Shown here in pieces: positions 18,333-28,263 of a stretch of 63,396 nucleotides of DNA (its first letter is position 1; the number at the start of each line of letters is the position of its first letter). Below the pieces are notes generated by a model. It did no database searches, was not told where the DNA came from, and saw only the letters and a program-made list of their open reading frames with translations. The translations under genes and the position numbers were made by a program. The stretch is from NCBI RefSeq assembly GCF_001931485.1, contig NZ_MSDV01000016.1, positions 1-63,396 of the forward strand. The letters run 5' to 3'. Source of the stretch: Burkholderia sp. SRS-W-2-2016. Lineage in GTDB: Bacteria > Pseudomonadota > Gammaproteobacteria > Burkholderiales > Burkholderiaceae.

Positions 18333-20468
18333 ATGACTATGTTCAACAAGATCGTCAAAGAATTTAAGTGGGGACAGCACAACGTCCGCCTCGAAACCGG
18401 TGAAGTCGCTCGCCAGGCGAGCGGTGCGGTGATCGTCGACGTCGAAGACACCGTGGTGCTCGCGACCGTGGTCGGCGCGAAGACCGCCAAGCCGGGTCAG
18501 GACTTCTTCCCGCTGACCGTCGATTACCTCGAAAAGACCTACGCCGCCGGCAAGATCCCGGGTGGCTTCTTCCGTCGCGAAGGCCGTCCGTCGGAAGGCG
18601 AGACGCTGATCTCGCGCCTGATCGACCGTCCGCTGCGCCCGCTGTTCCCGGAAGGCTTCTACAACGAAGTCCAGGTCGTGATCCACGTGCTGTCGCTGAA
18701 TCCGGAAATTCCGGCCGACATCCCCGCGCTGATCGGCGCGTCGGCGGCGCTCGCGATCTCCGGTCTGCCGTTCAACGGCCCGGTCGGCGCGGCTCGCGTG
18801 GCCTACATCAACAACGAATACGTGCTGAACCCGACTCGTCCGCAGATGAAGGAATCGGCGCTCGACCTCGTGGTTGCCGGTACGGAACGCGCGGTGCTGA
18901 TGGTCGAATCGGAAGCGCAGCAGCTGAGCGAAGAAGTGATGCTCGGCGCGGTCGTGTTCGGTCATGAGCAGATGCAGATTGCGATCGACGCGATCCACGA
19001 ACTGGTCCGCGAAGGCGGCAAGCCGGAGTGGGACTGGCAGCCGGCAGCGAAGAACGAAGCGCTGATCGCGCGCGTGACGGAACTGGCGCAAGCCGATCTG
19101 CTCGCCGCTTACCAGATCCGCGACAAGCAGGCTCGTTCGACCAAACTGAAGGAGGTCTACGCAGCGACCTCGGCGAAGCTCGAGGCAGACGCGGCGGCAG
19201 CCGGTACCGCGGCAGCCGACAAGGCGACCGTCGGCAACGTGCTGTTCGACATCGAAGCGAAGATCGTCCGTACCCAGATCCTGAACGGCGAACCGCGTAT
19301 CGACGGCCGCGACACGCGCACCGTGCGCCCGATCGAAATCCGCACCGGCGTGCTGCCGCGTACCCACGGCTCGGCGCTGTTCACGCGCGGCGAGACGCAG
19401 GCCCTGGTGGTCGCGACGCTTGGCACGAAGGGCGACGAACAAAACATCGACGCACTCGAAGGCGAATACCGCGAGCGCTTCATGCTCCACTACAACATGC
19501 CCCCGTTCGCGACCGGCGAAACCGGCCGCGTCGGTTCGCCGAAGCGCCGTGAAATCGGTCACGGCCGTCTCGCCAAGCGCGCGCTGGTCGCGTGCCTGCC
19601 GAGCGCCGACGAATTCGGCTACTCGATCCGCGTCGTGTCGGAAATCACCGAGTCGAACGGTTCGTCGTCGATGGCTTCGGTGTGCGGCGGCTGCCTCGCG
19701 CTGATGGACGCCGGCGTGCCGATGAAGGCGCACGTCGCCGGCATCGCAATGGGCCTGATCCTCGAAGGCAACCGCTTCGCGGTGCTGACCGACATCCTCG
19801 GCGACGAAGATCACCTCGGCGACATGGACTTCAAGGTTGCGGGTACCGAGCAGGGCGTGACCGCGCTGCAGATGGACATCAAGATCCAGGGCATCACCAA
19901 GGAAATCATGCAGGTCGCGCTCGCGCAGGCGAAGGAAGGCCGCATGCACATCCTCGGCAAGATGACCTCGGCGGTGTCGGGCGCGAACACGGTGCTGTCG
20001 GACTACGCGCCGCGCATGATCACCATCAAGATCAACCCGGAAAAGATCCGCGACGTGATCGGCAAGGGCGGTTCGGTGATCCGCGCGCTGACCGAAGAAA
20101 CCGGCACCACGATCGACATCTCGGACGACGGCGTCGTCACGATCGCCAGCACGAACAGCGAAGGCATGGCCGAAGCGAAGCGTCGCATCGAAGCGATCAC
20201 GATGGAAGTCGAAGTGGGCCAGGTGTACGAAGGCACCGTGCTCAAGCTGCTCGATTTCGGCGCGATCGTGAACATCCTGCCGGGCAAGGACGGTCTGCTG
20301 CACATCTCCGAGATCGCCAACGAGCGCATCAAGGACATCAACGACTACCTGAAGGATGGCCAGCAAGTGAAGGTCAAGGTCATCCAGACGGACGAGAAGG
20401 GTCGCGTGCGTCTGTCGGCGAAGGCATTGCTGAACGACGCGCCGCAAGGCGAACCGAACCCGCAGTAA
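18333..20468 (+). CDS. pnp: Polyribonucleotide nucleotidyltransferase (PNPase)
   Basis: 711 residues. It is a phosphorolytic 3'-5' exoribonuclease of the RNA degradosome. Two RNase PH-like domains (about residues 1-225 and 315-550) are joined by an alpha-helical linker. A KH domain (about 555-615) carries the IGKGG loop, and a C-terminal S1 domain (about 620-695) reads [19 protein letters not shown]. Active-site residues in the second core ([15 protein letters not shown] follows the catalytic [18 protein letters not shown]) are present. A GAGGA box supports the start. Expression is likely autoregulated through the leader. Confidence 0.98.
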   Translation: MTMFNKIVKEFKWGQHNVRLETGEVARQASGAVIVDVEDTVVLATVVGAKTAKPGQDFFPLTVDYLEKTYAAGKIPGGFFRREGRPSEGETLISRLIDRPLRPLFPEGFYNEVQVVIHVLSLNPEIPADIPALIGASAALAISGLPFNGPVGAARVAYINNEYVLNPTRPQMKESALDLVVAGTERAVLMVESEAQQLSEEVMLGAVVFGHEQMQIAIDAIHELVREGGKPEWDWQPAAKNEALIARVTELAQADLLAAYQIRDKQARSTKLKEVYAATSAKLEADAAAAGTAAADKATVGNVLFDIEAKIVRTQILNGEPRIDGRDTRTVRPIEIRTGVLPRTHGSALFTRGETQALVVATLGTKGDEQNIDALEGEYRERFMLHYNMPPFATGETGRVGSPKRREIGHGRLAKRALVACLPSADEFGYSIRVVSEITESNGSSSMASVCGGCLALMDAGVPMKAHVAGIAMGLILEGNRFAVLTDILGDEDHLGDMDFKVAGTEQGVTALQMDIKIQGITKEIMQVALAQAKEGRMHILGKMTSAVSGANTVLSDYAPRMITIKINPEKIRDVIGKGGSVIRALTEETGTTIDISDDGVVTIASTNSEGMAEAKRRIEAITMEVEVGQVYEGTVLKLLDFGAIVNILPGKDGLLHISEIANERIKDINDYLKDGQQVKVKVIQTDEKGRVRLSAKALLNDAPQGEPNPQ

Positions 20469-20481
20469 TGCGGTAACGGAC

Positions 20482-20517
20482 AAACGGCCGGTTGCGTTAT
20501 GCGCGCCGGCCGTTTTT
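20482..20517 (+). terminator. Rho-independent terminator after pnp
   Basis: AAACGGCCGG and CCGGCCGTTT form a perfect ten-pair stem with a T run, 13 bases after the pnp stop. Confidence 0.88.
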
Positions 20518-20620
20518 CATGCAGGATGGATTGCGTTGCGGATTCGAATGAACGCGCGACGCGGCTGGCGGCTGACGGATATCGGGTAGGCAACGCAATC
20601 CACTCTTGGAGTTGACGCAG

Positions 20621-21637
20621 ATGAAAGCGATCGAAATCACCGAATTCGGTGCGCCGGAAGTCCTCAAGCTGGCGGAGCGGCCGATGCCGCAGCCCAAGGC
20701 AGGCGAAGTGCTGATCAAGGTGGCGGCGGCCGGCATCAACCGGCCGGACGTGTTCCAGCGCAAGGGTGGCTATGCGCCGCCGCCGGGCGCGTCGGATCTG
20801 CCGGGGCTGGAAGTGGCGGGCGAGATCGTCGGCGGAACGATCGACGAGAAGAACAACCCGTTCGGTCTGAAGATCGGCGATCGCGTGTGCGCGCTGCTCG
20901 CGGGCGGCGGTTACGCGGAATATGCGAGCGCGCCGCTGTTGCAATGTCTGCCGGTGCCGGCCGGTTTGTCGGACGTCGAGGCGGCTTCGCTGCCGGAGAC
21001 GTTCTTTACCGTGTGGAGCAACGTGTTCGATCGCGCGCAGCTTGGCCGCGGCGAGGGCGGGGCGAACGAAACGCTGCTCGTGCAGGGCGGCTCGAGTGGC
21101 ATCGGCGTGACGGCGATCCAGATTGCGCATGCGCTCGGTTTTCGCGTGTTCGCCACCGCCGGCTCGGATGACAAGTGCCGCGCCTGCGAAGCACTCGGCG
21201 CCGAACGCGCAATCAACTACAAGACCGAAGACTTCGTCGAAGTGATCAAGTCGCTGACCAACGATCGCGGCGTCGACGTGGTCCTCGACATGGTCGCGGG
21301 CAGCTACGTACCGCGTGAACTGTCGGCGCTGGCCGATGGCGGTCGCATCGTGCTGATCGCGTTGCTCGGTGGCGCGAAGGCCGAACTGAATCTGAATGAG
21401 GTGCTGCGCCGTCGGCTGACGCTGACGGGTTCGACGCTGCGCCCGCGGCCGATCGAATTCAAGGCGCAAATCGCCGCGCAACTGAAGGAGCGCGTGTGGC
21501 CGCATCTCGAAGCGGGTCGTATCAAGCCGGTCGTGCATCGGGTGTTTCCCGCCGCGCAGGCGGCCGAGGCGCATGCGCTGATGGAAAGCAGCACGCACGT
21601 CGGCAAGATCGTGCTCACGTGGGGTCAGGACGCTTGA
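20621..21637 (+). CDS. NAD(P)H quinone oxidoreductase, zinc-free MDR family
   Basis: 338 residues. A GroES-like N-terminal domain ([36 protein letters not shown]) is followed by a Rossmann domain with [17 protein letters not shown]. The lack of the zinc-binding cysteine cluster and the PIG3/Qor-type motifs indicate a quinone oxidoreductase rather than an alcohol dehydrogenase. The start at 20621 is preceded by GGAG. It lies between pnp and tpiA, where Burkholderia genomes usually carry this gene. The physiological acceptor is unknown. Confidence 0.88.
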   Translation: MKAIEITEFGAPEVLKLAERPMPQPKAGEVLIKVAAAGINRPDVFQRKGGYAPPPGASDLPGLEVAGEIVGGTIDEKNNPFGLKIGDRVCALLAGGGYAEYASAPLLQCLPVPAGLSDVEAASLPETFFTVWSNVFDRAQLGRGEGGANETLLVQGGSSGIGVTAIQIAHALGFRVFATAGSDDKCRACEALGAERAINYKTEDFVEVIKSLTNDRGVDVVLDMVAGSYVPRELSALADGGRIVLIALLGGAKAELNLNEVLRRRLTLTGSTLRPRPIEFKAQIAAQLKERVWPHLEAGRIKPVVHRVFPAAQAAEAHALMESSTHVGKIVLTWGQDA

Positions 21638-21647
21638 CTCCATCGGT

Positions 21648-21676
21648 TTGACCCGATCCACCCCGCACAGTAAAAT
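21648..21676 (+). promoter_or_regulatory. Sigma-70-like promoter for tpiA
   Basis: TTGACC (21648-21653) and TAAAAT (21671-21676) with a 17-base spacer. The leader is about 120 bases. Confidence 0.7.
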
Positions 21677-21800
21677 GGCGTGTTTTGCGCACGCCGGACA
21701 CGTCCGACGGGCGGGCTGTTCGCGCAATCAGGCAGAAGCCAGCCAAAAGCCGCGAGCGCAGTCCGCCGGCAGGGCATGCAAGACAGGACAACACGAGACG

Positions 21801-22571
21801 ATGTCGAAACAACAACGAGCCAAACTGGTAGTCGGTAACTGGAAGATGCATGGGCGTCTCGCCGCGAACGCAACGCTGTTGCAGGCGATCGCGCAGGGCG
21901 CGGGCGAATTGCCTGCCGCGGTGCGCGTCGGTGTTTGCGTGCCGAGCCTGTATCTCGCGCAGACGCAGTCGTTGCTGGAAGGTAGCCCGGTCGTGTGGGG
22001 CGTGCAGGACGTTTCCGCGTTCACGCACGGCGCCTATACCGGTGAAGTGGCTGCGCCGATGGTGAGCGATTTCGGCGCCACGTTTGCAATCGTTGGGCAC
22101 TCGGAGCGTCGCGCGTATCACCGCGAAAGCGCCGAGCTGGTTGCGGTCAAAACGCAGCGTGCGCTCGAGGCGGGTCTGACGCCGGTTGTCTGTGTCGGTG
22201 AGACGCTCGAAGAGCGCGAAGCTGGTTCGACCGAGCAGGTCGTTGGTGCCCAGTTGGACGAAGTGCTCGAGAAGCTGTCGGCTGAGGAAGCGGCGCGTCT
22301 CGTCGTCGCTTATGAGCCGGTGTGGGCGATCGGTACCGGCAAGAGTGCGACCTCGGAGCAGGCGCAGGCGGTGCATGCATTCCTGCGTGCGCGTCTCGCT
22401 GCGAAGGGTGCCGCTGACGTGCCCCTTCTGTATGGCGGTAGCGTGAAGCCGGACAACGCGGAAGAACTGTTCCGTCAGCCCGATATCGACGGTGGCCTGA
22501 TCGGCGGCGCGTCGTTGAAAGATCAGGATTTCCTGGCAATCTGCAAGGCGGCCGCAAGCGTCGTCGGTTAA
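21801..22571 (+). CDS. tpiA: Triosephosphate isomerase
   Basis: 256 residues. It interconverts dihydroxyacetone phosphate and glyceraldehyde 3-phosphate in glycolysis and gluconeogenesis. Conserved features are Asn/Lys in [10 protein letters not shown], the catalytic His in [11 protein letters not shown], the catalytic Glu in [14 protein letters not shown] (with the flexible loop) and the phosphate-binding [12 protein letters not shown]. The ATG at 21801 was chosen over the longer frame, which starts in the promoter region. secG follows, 82 bases downstream. Confidence 0.98.
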   Translation: MSKQQRAKLVVGNWKMHGRLAANATLLQAIAQGAGELPAAVRVGVCVPSLYLAQTQSLLEGSPVVWGVQDVSAFTHGAYTGEVAAPMVSDFGATFAIVGHSERRAYHRESAELVAVKTQRALEAGLTPVVCVGETLEEREAGSTEQVVGAQLDEVLEKLSAEEAARLVVAYEPVWAIGTGKSATSEQAQAVHAFLRARLAAKGAADVPLLYGGSVKPDNAEELFRQPDIDGGLIGGASLKDQDFLAICKAAASVVG

Positions 22572-22653
22572 GCAGGGCGCCTTGGCGAAGGTGACTCCAT
22601 TTCGCGCAACACACCGTGTGCGGCGCGCTTAAATAAAGACTCAGGTGAGTGTA

Positions 22654-23049
22654 ATGCTGTATTTCAAAACATTGATTATCGTCGTTCAGTTGCTGTCGGC
22701 GCTTGGGGTCATCGGACTCGTCTTGCTGCAGCACGGCAAAGGCGCCGACATGGGTGCGGCTTTCGGTAGTGGCGCATCGGGCAGTCTGTTCGGTGCGACC
22801 GGTTCGGCGAACTTCCTGTCGCGTACCACGGCGGTCCTCGCTGCTGTGTTCTTTATCACGACGTTGGCGCTGACTTACCTCGGTGCGTATCACGCGAAGC
22901 CTTCCGCAGGCGTGCTGGGCGTGGCTGCAACAGCGCCGGTCGCCGCATCGCCGGTTTCCGCTCCGGCGGCGGGCTCGGCTCCGGTGGCCGCATCGCCTGC
23001 AGCACCGGCTTCGCCCGCATCGGTTCCGGCGACTGGCGTGCCGAAATAA
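22654..23049 (+). CDS. secG: Protein translocase subunit SecG
   Basis: 131 residues. It is the accessory subunit of the SecYEG inner-membrane channel. Two transmembrane helices, TLIIVVQLLSALGVIGLVLLQ (in part) and TAVLAAVFFITTLALTYLG, flank the typical GKGADMGAAFGSGASGSLFG loop. The C-terminal tail is Ala/Pro/Ser-rich low-complexity sequence, common in Burkholderia SecG. ATG at 22654 is preferred over GTG at 22645, because AGGTGAG (22643-22649) is then correctly spaced as ribosome-binding site. Confidence 0.95.
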   Translation: MLYFKTLIIVVQLLSALGVIGLVLLQHGKGADMGAAFGSGASGSLFGATGSANFLSRTTAVLAAVFFITTLALTYLGAYHAKPSAGVLGVAATAPVAASPVSAPAAGSAPVAASPAAPASPASVPATGVPK

Positions 23050-23075
23050 ATTTTCGTTCGGCGCGCTCTTGTGCG

Positions 23076-23104
23076 TTGAACAATCTGTTTAAACAAGTTA
23101 CAAT
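23076..23104 (+). promoter_or_regulatory. Sigma-70-like promoter for tRNA-Leu
   Basis: TTGAAC (23076-23081) and TACAAT (23099-23104) with a 17-base spacer, about 50 bases before the tRNA. Confidence 0.7.
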
Positions 23105-23161
23105 CTAAGTCTTGAAGCGATTCGCGGGTTTTACAAGTTGTTTTCCCGGATTGCATATAGT

Positions 23162-23246
23162 GCCGACGTGGTGAAATTGGTAGACACGCTATCTTGAGGG
23201 GGTAGTGGCGAAAGCTGTGCGAGTTCGAGTCTCGCCGTCGGCACCA
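23162..23246 (+). tRNA. tRNA-Leu (anticodon GAG)
   Basis: The acceptor stem GCCGACG pairs with CGTCGGC, followed by discriminator A and an encoded CCA. The D-arm contains GGTGAAATTGGTAGACAC. The anticodon stem CTATC/GGTAG encloses loop TTGAGGG with anticodon GAG, reading CUC and CUU. A variable arm typical of class II tRNA (TGGCGAAAGCTGTG) and the T-loop GTTCGAGTC follow. Confidence 0.97.
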
Positions 23247-23256
23247 AATGTTATCT

Positions 23257-23293
23257 AAATGCCAGCCGCTTGCTTCGCTTCGGCTGGCATTTT
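23257..23293 (+). terminator. Terminator after tRNA-Leu
   Basis: AAATGCCAGCCG and CGGCTGGCATTT form a perfect 12-pair stem with a 12-base loop and a short T run. It separates the tRNA from the nuo operon. Confidence 0.82.
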
Positions 23294-23400
23294 CACTTCT
23301 GCGCGTGGTTTAGTTTGCGTTATGCGTGTTGAGGAAGTGATTTCGCGTCAGGGGTGCTATGCTCCTGACGGCACTCAGAACCAACCGATTGAGGATTGTC

Positions 23401-23760
23401 TTGAACCTCGCAGCCTATTTCCCCGTTTTGCTGTTCCTTATTGTGGGCACCGGTTTAGGCGTAGCACTGGTCAGTATCGGCAAGATCCTCGGTCCCAATA
23501 AGCCCGATACCGAGAAAAACGCACCGTACGAGTGCGGCTTCGAAGCATTCGAAGATGCGCGCATGAAGTTCGACGTGCGCTACTACCTCGTCGCCATTCT
23601 CTTCATCATTTTCGACCTTGAAACGGCGTTTCTGTTCCCGTGGGGCGTGGCCCTGCGCGACATCGGCTGGGCTGGTTTCATGGCAATGATGATTTTCCTG
23701 CTCGAGTTCCTGCTTGGCTTCGCCTACATCTGGAAGAAGGGCGGCCTCGATTGGGAATGA
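23401..23760 (+). CDS. nuoA: NADH-quinone oxidoreductase subunit A
   Basis: 119 residues if started at TTG 23401. This gives the family N-terminus (M)[15 protein letters not shown] and has GAGGA five bases upstream. An ATG at 23359 would add 14 residues but has no ribosome-binding site. It is a membrane-arm subunit of complex I with three transmembrane helices and the conserved loop [20 protein letters not shown], which lies near the quinone channel. First gene of the nuo operon; an extended -10 element (TGCTATGCT, 23355-23363) lies upstream. Confidence 0.95.
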   Translation: MNLAAYFPVLLFLIVGTGLGVALVSIGKILGPNKPDTEKNAPYECGFEAFEDARMKFDVRYYLVAILFIIFDLETAFLFPWGVALRDIGWAGFMAMMIFLLEFLLGFAYIWKKGGLDWE

Positions 23761-23822
23761 TGAATTAATCGCCGGTTTACGCGGGTGGCCAGGCTTGTCA
23801 CCCCGTCTGGAGTGGAAAGCAA

Positions 23823-24302
23823 ATGAGTATCGAAGGGGTCTTGAAAGAAGGGTTTGTCACCACGACGGCCGACAAACTGATCAACTGGACGCGTACCGGC
23901 TCGCTGTGGCCGATGACGTTCGGTCTTGCGTGCTGCGCTGTCGAGATGATGCATGCGGGTGCCGCCCGTTATGACCTCGACCGCTTCGGCGTGGTGTTTC
24001 GTCCGAGTCCGCGTCAGTCGGACGTGATGATCGTCGCCGGCACGCTGTGTAACAAGATGGCGCCCGCTCTGCGCAAGGTCTACGACCAGATGGCGGAGCC
24101 GCGCTGGGTGATCTCGATGGGCTCGTGCGCGAACGGCGGCGGCTATTACCACTACTCGTATTCGGTAGTGCGCGGCTGTGACCGGATCGTTCCGGTCGAC
24201 GTCTATGTGCCCGGTTGTCCGCCCACGGCGGAAGCGCTGGTGTATGGCGTGATCCAGCTGCAGGCCAAGATTCGCCGCACCAATACCATCGCCCGTCAAT
24301 AA
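23823..24302 (+). CDS. nuoB: NADH-quinone oxidoreductase subunit B
   Basis: 159 residues. It carries iron-sulfur cluster N2, the last electron carrier before quinone, in the peripheral arm. The cluster cysteines are visible: the adjacent pair in [11 protein letters not shown], one in [12 protein letters not shown] and one in [14 protein letters not shown]. Soluble, without a signal. It follows nuoA by 62 bases and is co-transcribed with the other nuo genes. Confidence 0.98.
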
Positions 24303-24323
24303 GGCAAACGCCTTCCCCACAAT

Positions 24324-24926
24324 ATGGCAAGCAAACTCGAGACCCTGAAAGCGAACCTCGAGGCGGCCTTTGGCGGCCTCCTGTCGAGCGTGACCGAGTC
24401 GATCGGTGAATTGACGATCGTCGTCAAGGCAGGCGATTACCTCAACGTGGCAAAGCGTCTGCGCGACGACCGCTCGCTCGGTTTCGAGCAGTGCGTCGAT
24501 CTGTGCGGCGTCGACTATCAAACCTATGCCGATGGCGCTTACGACGGCCCGCGTTTCGCGGCCGTGCTGCATCTGCTGTCGGTGCAGAACAACTGGCGTC
24601 TGCGTCTGCGCGTGTTCGCGCCGGACGACGATATGCCGATCCTGCCGTCCGCCGTCGAAATCTGGAATTCGGTCAACTGGTACGAACGCGAAGCGTTCGA
24701 CCTGTACGGCATCGTCTTCGAAGGTCACCCGGACCTGCGCCGCATTCTGACCGACTACGGTTTCATCGGTCACCCGTTCCGCAAGGATTTCCCTGTTTCC
24801 GGCTACGTCGAAATGCGTTACGACCCGGAAGAGAAGCGCGTCGTCTATCAGCCGGTGACGATCGAGCCGCGGGAAATCACGCCGCGCGTGATCCGCGAGG
24901 ATCGCTATGGCGGTCTGAAACACTAA
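24324..24926 (+). CDS. nuoC: NADH-quinone oxidoreductase subunit C
   Basis: 200 residues, the 30-kDa subunit of the peripheral arm. It has no cofactor and supports NuoD and NuoB. The family signature is present as [20 protein letters not shown] followed by [16 protein letters not shown]. It is a separate gene, not fused to nuoD as in E. coli. It ends nine bases before nuoD. Confidence 0.98.
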   Translation: MASKLETLKANLEAAFGGLLSSVTESIGELTIVVKAGDYLNVAKRLRDDRSLGFEQCVDLCGVDYQTYADGAYDGPRFAAVLHLLSVQNNWRLRLRVFAPDDDMPILPSAVEIWNSVNWYEREAFDLYGIVFEGHPDLRRILTDYGFIGHPFRKDFPVSGYVEMRYDPEEKRVVYQPVTIEPREITPRVIREDRYGGLKH

Positions 24927-24935
24927 GAGAACGTC

Positions 24936-26189
24936 ATGGCAGAGATCAAGAACTACACGCTCAACTTCGGCCCGCAGCACCCGGCAGCGCACGGTGTGCT
25001 GCGCCTCGTGCTCGAACTCGACGGCGAAGTGATCCAGCGCGCCGATCCGCACATCGGTCTGCTGCATCGCGCGACTGAAAAGCTCGCCGAAAGCAAGACG
25101 TTCATCCAGTCGGTGCCGTACATGGACCGTCTCGACTACGTGTCGATGATGGTCAACGAGCACGGCTATGTGATGGCCATCGAAAAGCTGCTCGGTATCG
25201 ACGTGCCGGTGCGCGCGCAATACATTCGCGTGCTGTTCGACGAAGTGACGCGCGTGCTGAACCACCTGATGTGGATCGGCGCGCACGCGCTCGACGTCGG
25301 CGCAATGGCGGTGTTTCTGTACGCGTTCCGTGAGCGTGAAGATCTGATGGACGTGTACGAAGCGGTGTCCGGCGCACGGATGCACGCGGCTTACTACCGT
25401 CCGGGCGGCGTCTATCGCGATCTGCCTGACGCAATGCCGCAATACAAGGCGTCGAAGATCCGCAATGCGAAGGCATTGTCGAAGATGAACGAGAACCGTC
25501 AGGGTTCGCTGCTCGACTTCATCGACGACTTCTTCACGCGCTTCCCGAAGTGCGTCGACGAATACGAAACGCTGCTGACCGACAACCGGATCTGGAAACA
25601 GCGTCTGGTCGGCATCGGCGTGGTCAGTCCCGAGCGCGCGTTGCAGCTCGGTATGACCGGTGCGATGCTGCGTGGCTCGGGTATCGAGTGGGATCTGCGC
25701 AAGAAGCAGCCGTACGAAGTCTATGACAAGCTCGATTTCGACATTCCGGTTGGCGTGAATGGCGACTGCTACGACCGCTATCTGGTGCGTGTCGAAGAAA
25801 TGCGTCAATCCACGCGCATCGCGAAACAGTGCATTGAGTGGCTGCGTAAGAATCCGGGCCCGGTGATGACGGACAATCACAAGGTTGCGCCGCCGTCGCG
25901 TGTCGGCATGAAGTCGAACATGGAAGATCTGATCCATCACTTCAAGCTGTTCACCGAAGGTTTCCACGTACCGGAAGGCGAGGCGTACGCCGCGGTCGAA
26001 CATCCGAAGGGCGAGTTCGGCATCTATCTGATCTCGGACGGCGCCAACAAGCCGTATCGCCTGAAGATCCGCGCGCCGGGTTACGCGCACCTGTCCGCGC
26101 TCGACGAAATGGCTCGCGGTCACATGATCGCCGACGCCGTGACGATCATCGGCACGCAGGACATCGTGTTCGGCGAAGTGGATCGCTAG
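24936..26189 (+). CDS. nuoD: NADH-quinone oxidoreductase subunit D
   Basis: 417 residues, the 49-kDa subunit that forms the quinone-binding pocket with NuoB. Conserved N-terminal [18 protein letters not shown] includes the quinone-site His. Further features are [14 protein letters not shown], the [20 protein letters not shown] stretch, and the C-terminus [19 protein letters not shown]. Length and ends match the family, with no hydrogenase-type nickel cysteines, as expected. Confidence 0.98.
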   Translation: MAEIKNYTLNFGPQHPAAHGVLRLVLELDGEVIQRADPHIGLLHRATEKLAESKTFIQSVPYMDRLDYVSMMVNEHGYVMAIEKLLGIDVPVRAQYIRVLFDEVTRVLNHLMWIGAHALDVGAMAVFLYAFREREDLMDVYEAVSGARMHAAYYRPGGVYRDLPDAMPQYKASKIRNAKALSKMNENRQGSLLDFIDDFFTRFPKCVDEYETLLTDNRIWKQRLVGIGVVSPERALQLGMTGAMLRGSGIEWDLRKKQPYEVYDKLDFDIPVGVNGDCYDRYLVRVEEMRQSTRIAKQCIEWLRKNPGPVMTDNHKVAPPSRVGMKSNMEDLIHHFKLFTEGFHVPEGEAYAAVEHPKGEFGIYLISDGANKPYRLKIRAPGYAHLSALDEMARGHMIADAVTIIGTQDIVFGEVDR

Positions 26190-26323
26190 GACGTATTCAG
26201 CGACGTGCGTCCGCGGTCATCGCACCGCCCACGCGCGTCAAGCAAAGGAACGCCGGGTCTGTCGCAGTATGACGTGAGCGACAGGTTTTCGTTCGGTAGG
26301 AATTGAAAGAGTCGTGTCTGAAA

Positions 26324-26809
26324 ATGATCTCAGCTGAAGGCCTGAAAGAAATCGATCGTGCGATCGCGAAGTACCCCGCCGATCAGAAACAGTCCGCCGT
26401 GATGTCGGCGTTGGCCACCGCTCAGGAAGAGCATGGCTGGCTGTCGCCCGAACTCATGCAGTTCGTCGCGGATTATCTCGGCATGCCGGCCGTCGCCGTG
26501 CAGGAAGTAGCGACTTTCTACACGATGTACGAGACCTCGCCGGTCGGCAAATACAAGATCACGCTTTGCACGAACCTGCCGTGCCAGCTCGGCCCGGACG
26601 GCGGCTCGGAAAGCGCCGCTGAATACCTGAAGCAGAAGCTCGGCATCGACTTCGGCGAAACCACGCCCGACGGCAAGTTCTCCCTCAAAGAGGGCGAGTG
26701 CATGGGTTCGTGCGGCGACGCGCCGGTGATGCTGGTGAACAACCATCGCATGTGCAGCTTCATGAGCCGCGAGAAGATCGACCAGCTGCTCGAGGAACTT
26801 TCGAAATGA
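26324..26809 (+). CDS. nuoE: NADH-quinone oxidoreductase subunit E
   Basis: 161 residues. It carries a [2Fe-2S] cluster in the NADH-oxidising module with NuoF. The four ligands appear in CTNLPCQLG and [11 protein letters not shown]. The N-terminus chosen ([17 protein letters not shown]) fits the family. A TTG at 26303 would add seven residues but leaves no room for a ribosome-binding site. The gap from nuoD is 134 bases. Its stop overlaps the nuoF start by four bases. Confidence 0.95.
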   Translation: MISAEGLKEIDRAIAKYPADQKQSAVMSALATAQEEHGWLSPELMQFVADYLGMPAVAVQEVATFYTMYETSPVGKYKITLCTNLPCQLGPDGGSESAAEYLKQKLGIDFGETTPDGKFSLKEGECMGSCGDAPVMLVNNHRMCSFMSREKIDQLLEELSK

Positions 26810-28134
26810 CGGCTTTACACGATCGTCACATCAAACCGCTGATTCTCGCCGGCCTGAACGGCGACAACTGGCATCTCGAAGATTATGTGGCGCGCGGCGG
26901 TTACGCCCAGCTGCGCCGCATTCTGGAAGAAAAGATTCCGCCCGAGCAGGTGATCGCCGACGTCAAGGCGTCGGGTCTGCGCGGCCGTGGCGGTGCGGGC
27001 TTCCCGACCGGTCTGAAGTGGAGCTTCATGCCGCGTCAGTTCCCGGGCCAGAAATACCTCGTCTGCAATTCGGACGAAGGCGAACCGGGTACGTTCAAGG
27101 ACCGCGACATCCTGCGTTTCAATCCGCATGCGCTGATCGAAGGCATGGCGATCGGTGCGTACGCGATGGGCATCACGGTCGGCTACAACTATATTCACGG
27201 CGAAATCTGGGAAGTCTATAAACGCTTCGAAGAAGCGTTAGAAGAAGCTCGTCGCGCGGGGTTCCTCGGCGACAACATCATGGGCTCGGGCTTCTCGTTC
27301 CAGCTGCATGCGCACCACGGTTACGGCGCCTATATCTGCGGCGAAGAAACCGCGCTGCTCGAATCGATCGAAGGCAAGAAGGGCCAGCCGCGCTTCAAGC
27401 CGCCGTTCCCGGCGAGCTTCGGCGTGTACGGCAAGCCGACCACGATCAACAACACCGAAACGTTCGCGGCGGTGCCGTTCCTGCTCGCGATCGGTCCGCA
27501 GAATTACCTCGAGATCGGCAAGCCGAACAACGGCGGCACGAAGATCTTCTCGGTGTCGGGTGACGTCGAACGTCCGGGCAATTACGAAATTCCGCTCGGC
27601 ACGCCTTTCGCCACGCTGATGGAACTCGCCGGCGGCATGCGCGGCGGCAAGAAGATCAAGGCCGTGATTCCCGGCGGTTCGTCGGCACCGGTGATTCCGG
27701 GTGACATGATGATGCAGACGGACATGGATTACGACTCGATCGCGAAGGCGGGCTCGATGCTCGGCTCCGGCGCGGTGATCGTGATGGACGAGACGCGCTG
27801 CATGGTGCGTTCGCTGTTGCGTCTGTCGTACTTCTACTACGAAGAATCGTGCGGTCAGTGCACGCCTTGCCGTGAAGGCACGGGCTGGCTGTATCGCGTC
27901 GTGCATCGTATCGAGCACGGGCTCGGCCGCCAGGAAGACCTGGATCTGCTGAACTCGGTCGCCGAAAACATCATGGGCCGTACGATCTGCGCGCTCGGCG
28001 ATGCGGCGGCCATGCCGGTTCGCGGCATGCTCAAGCACTACTGGGACGAATTCGAATACCACGTCGCGCACAAGCATTGTCTCGTCGGCGGTCATGCCGG
28101 CACGGCGGCGGCATCGGAAACCGTGGCGGCCTGA
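26806..28134 (+). CDS. nuoF: NADH-quinone oxidoreductase subunit F
   Basis: 442 residues. It holds the NADH site, FMN and cluster N3. The nucleotide/FMN-binding region is [16 protein letters not shown], followed by [18 protein letters not shown]. The SLBB-like middle contains [13 protein letters not shown]. The [4Fe-4S] motif is [13 protein letters not shown], with the fourth Cys in [13 protein letters not shown] at 26806 overlaps the nuoE stop (ATGA), and the upstream open frame is only the nuoE shadow. Confidence 0.97.
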   Translation: MTALHDRHIKPLILAGLNGDNWHLEDYVARGGYAQLRRILEEKIPPEQVIADVKASGLRGRGGAGFPTGLKWSFMPRQFPGQKYLVCNSDEGEPGTFKDRDILRFNPHALIEGMAIGAYAMGITVGYNYIHGEIWEVYKRFEEALEEARRAGFLGDNIMGSGFSFQLHAHHGYGAYICGEETALLESIEGKKGQPRFKPPFPASFGVYGKPTTINNTETFAAVPFLLAIGPQNYLEIGKPNNGGTKIFSVSGDVERPGNYEIPLGTPFATLMELAGGMRGGKKIKAVIPGGSSAPVIPGDMMMQTDMDYDSIAKAGSMLGSGAVIVMDETRCMVRSLLRLSYFYYEESCGQCTPCREGTGWLYRVVHRIEHGLGRQEDLDLLNSVAENIMGRTICALGDAAAMPVRGMLKHYWDEFEYHVAHKHCLVGGHAGTAAASETVAA

Positions 28135-28263
28135 GTCGGGCCGATACGGTTGGCCGGCGGATAACTCCCGGACGAACACCTCAACCGCAGGATTCATCGC
28201 CCGAAAGCAGGCGATGAACAGGCGAACGATTGAGCGGTAACAGGTTAAGGAAGATTGACCATC

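Noticed and set aside
18315..20483. Minus-strand frame of 722 codons opposite pnp
   Set aside because: Antisense shadow of pnp with no domain character or ribosome-binding site.
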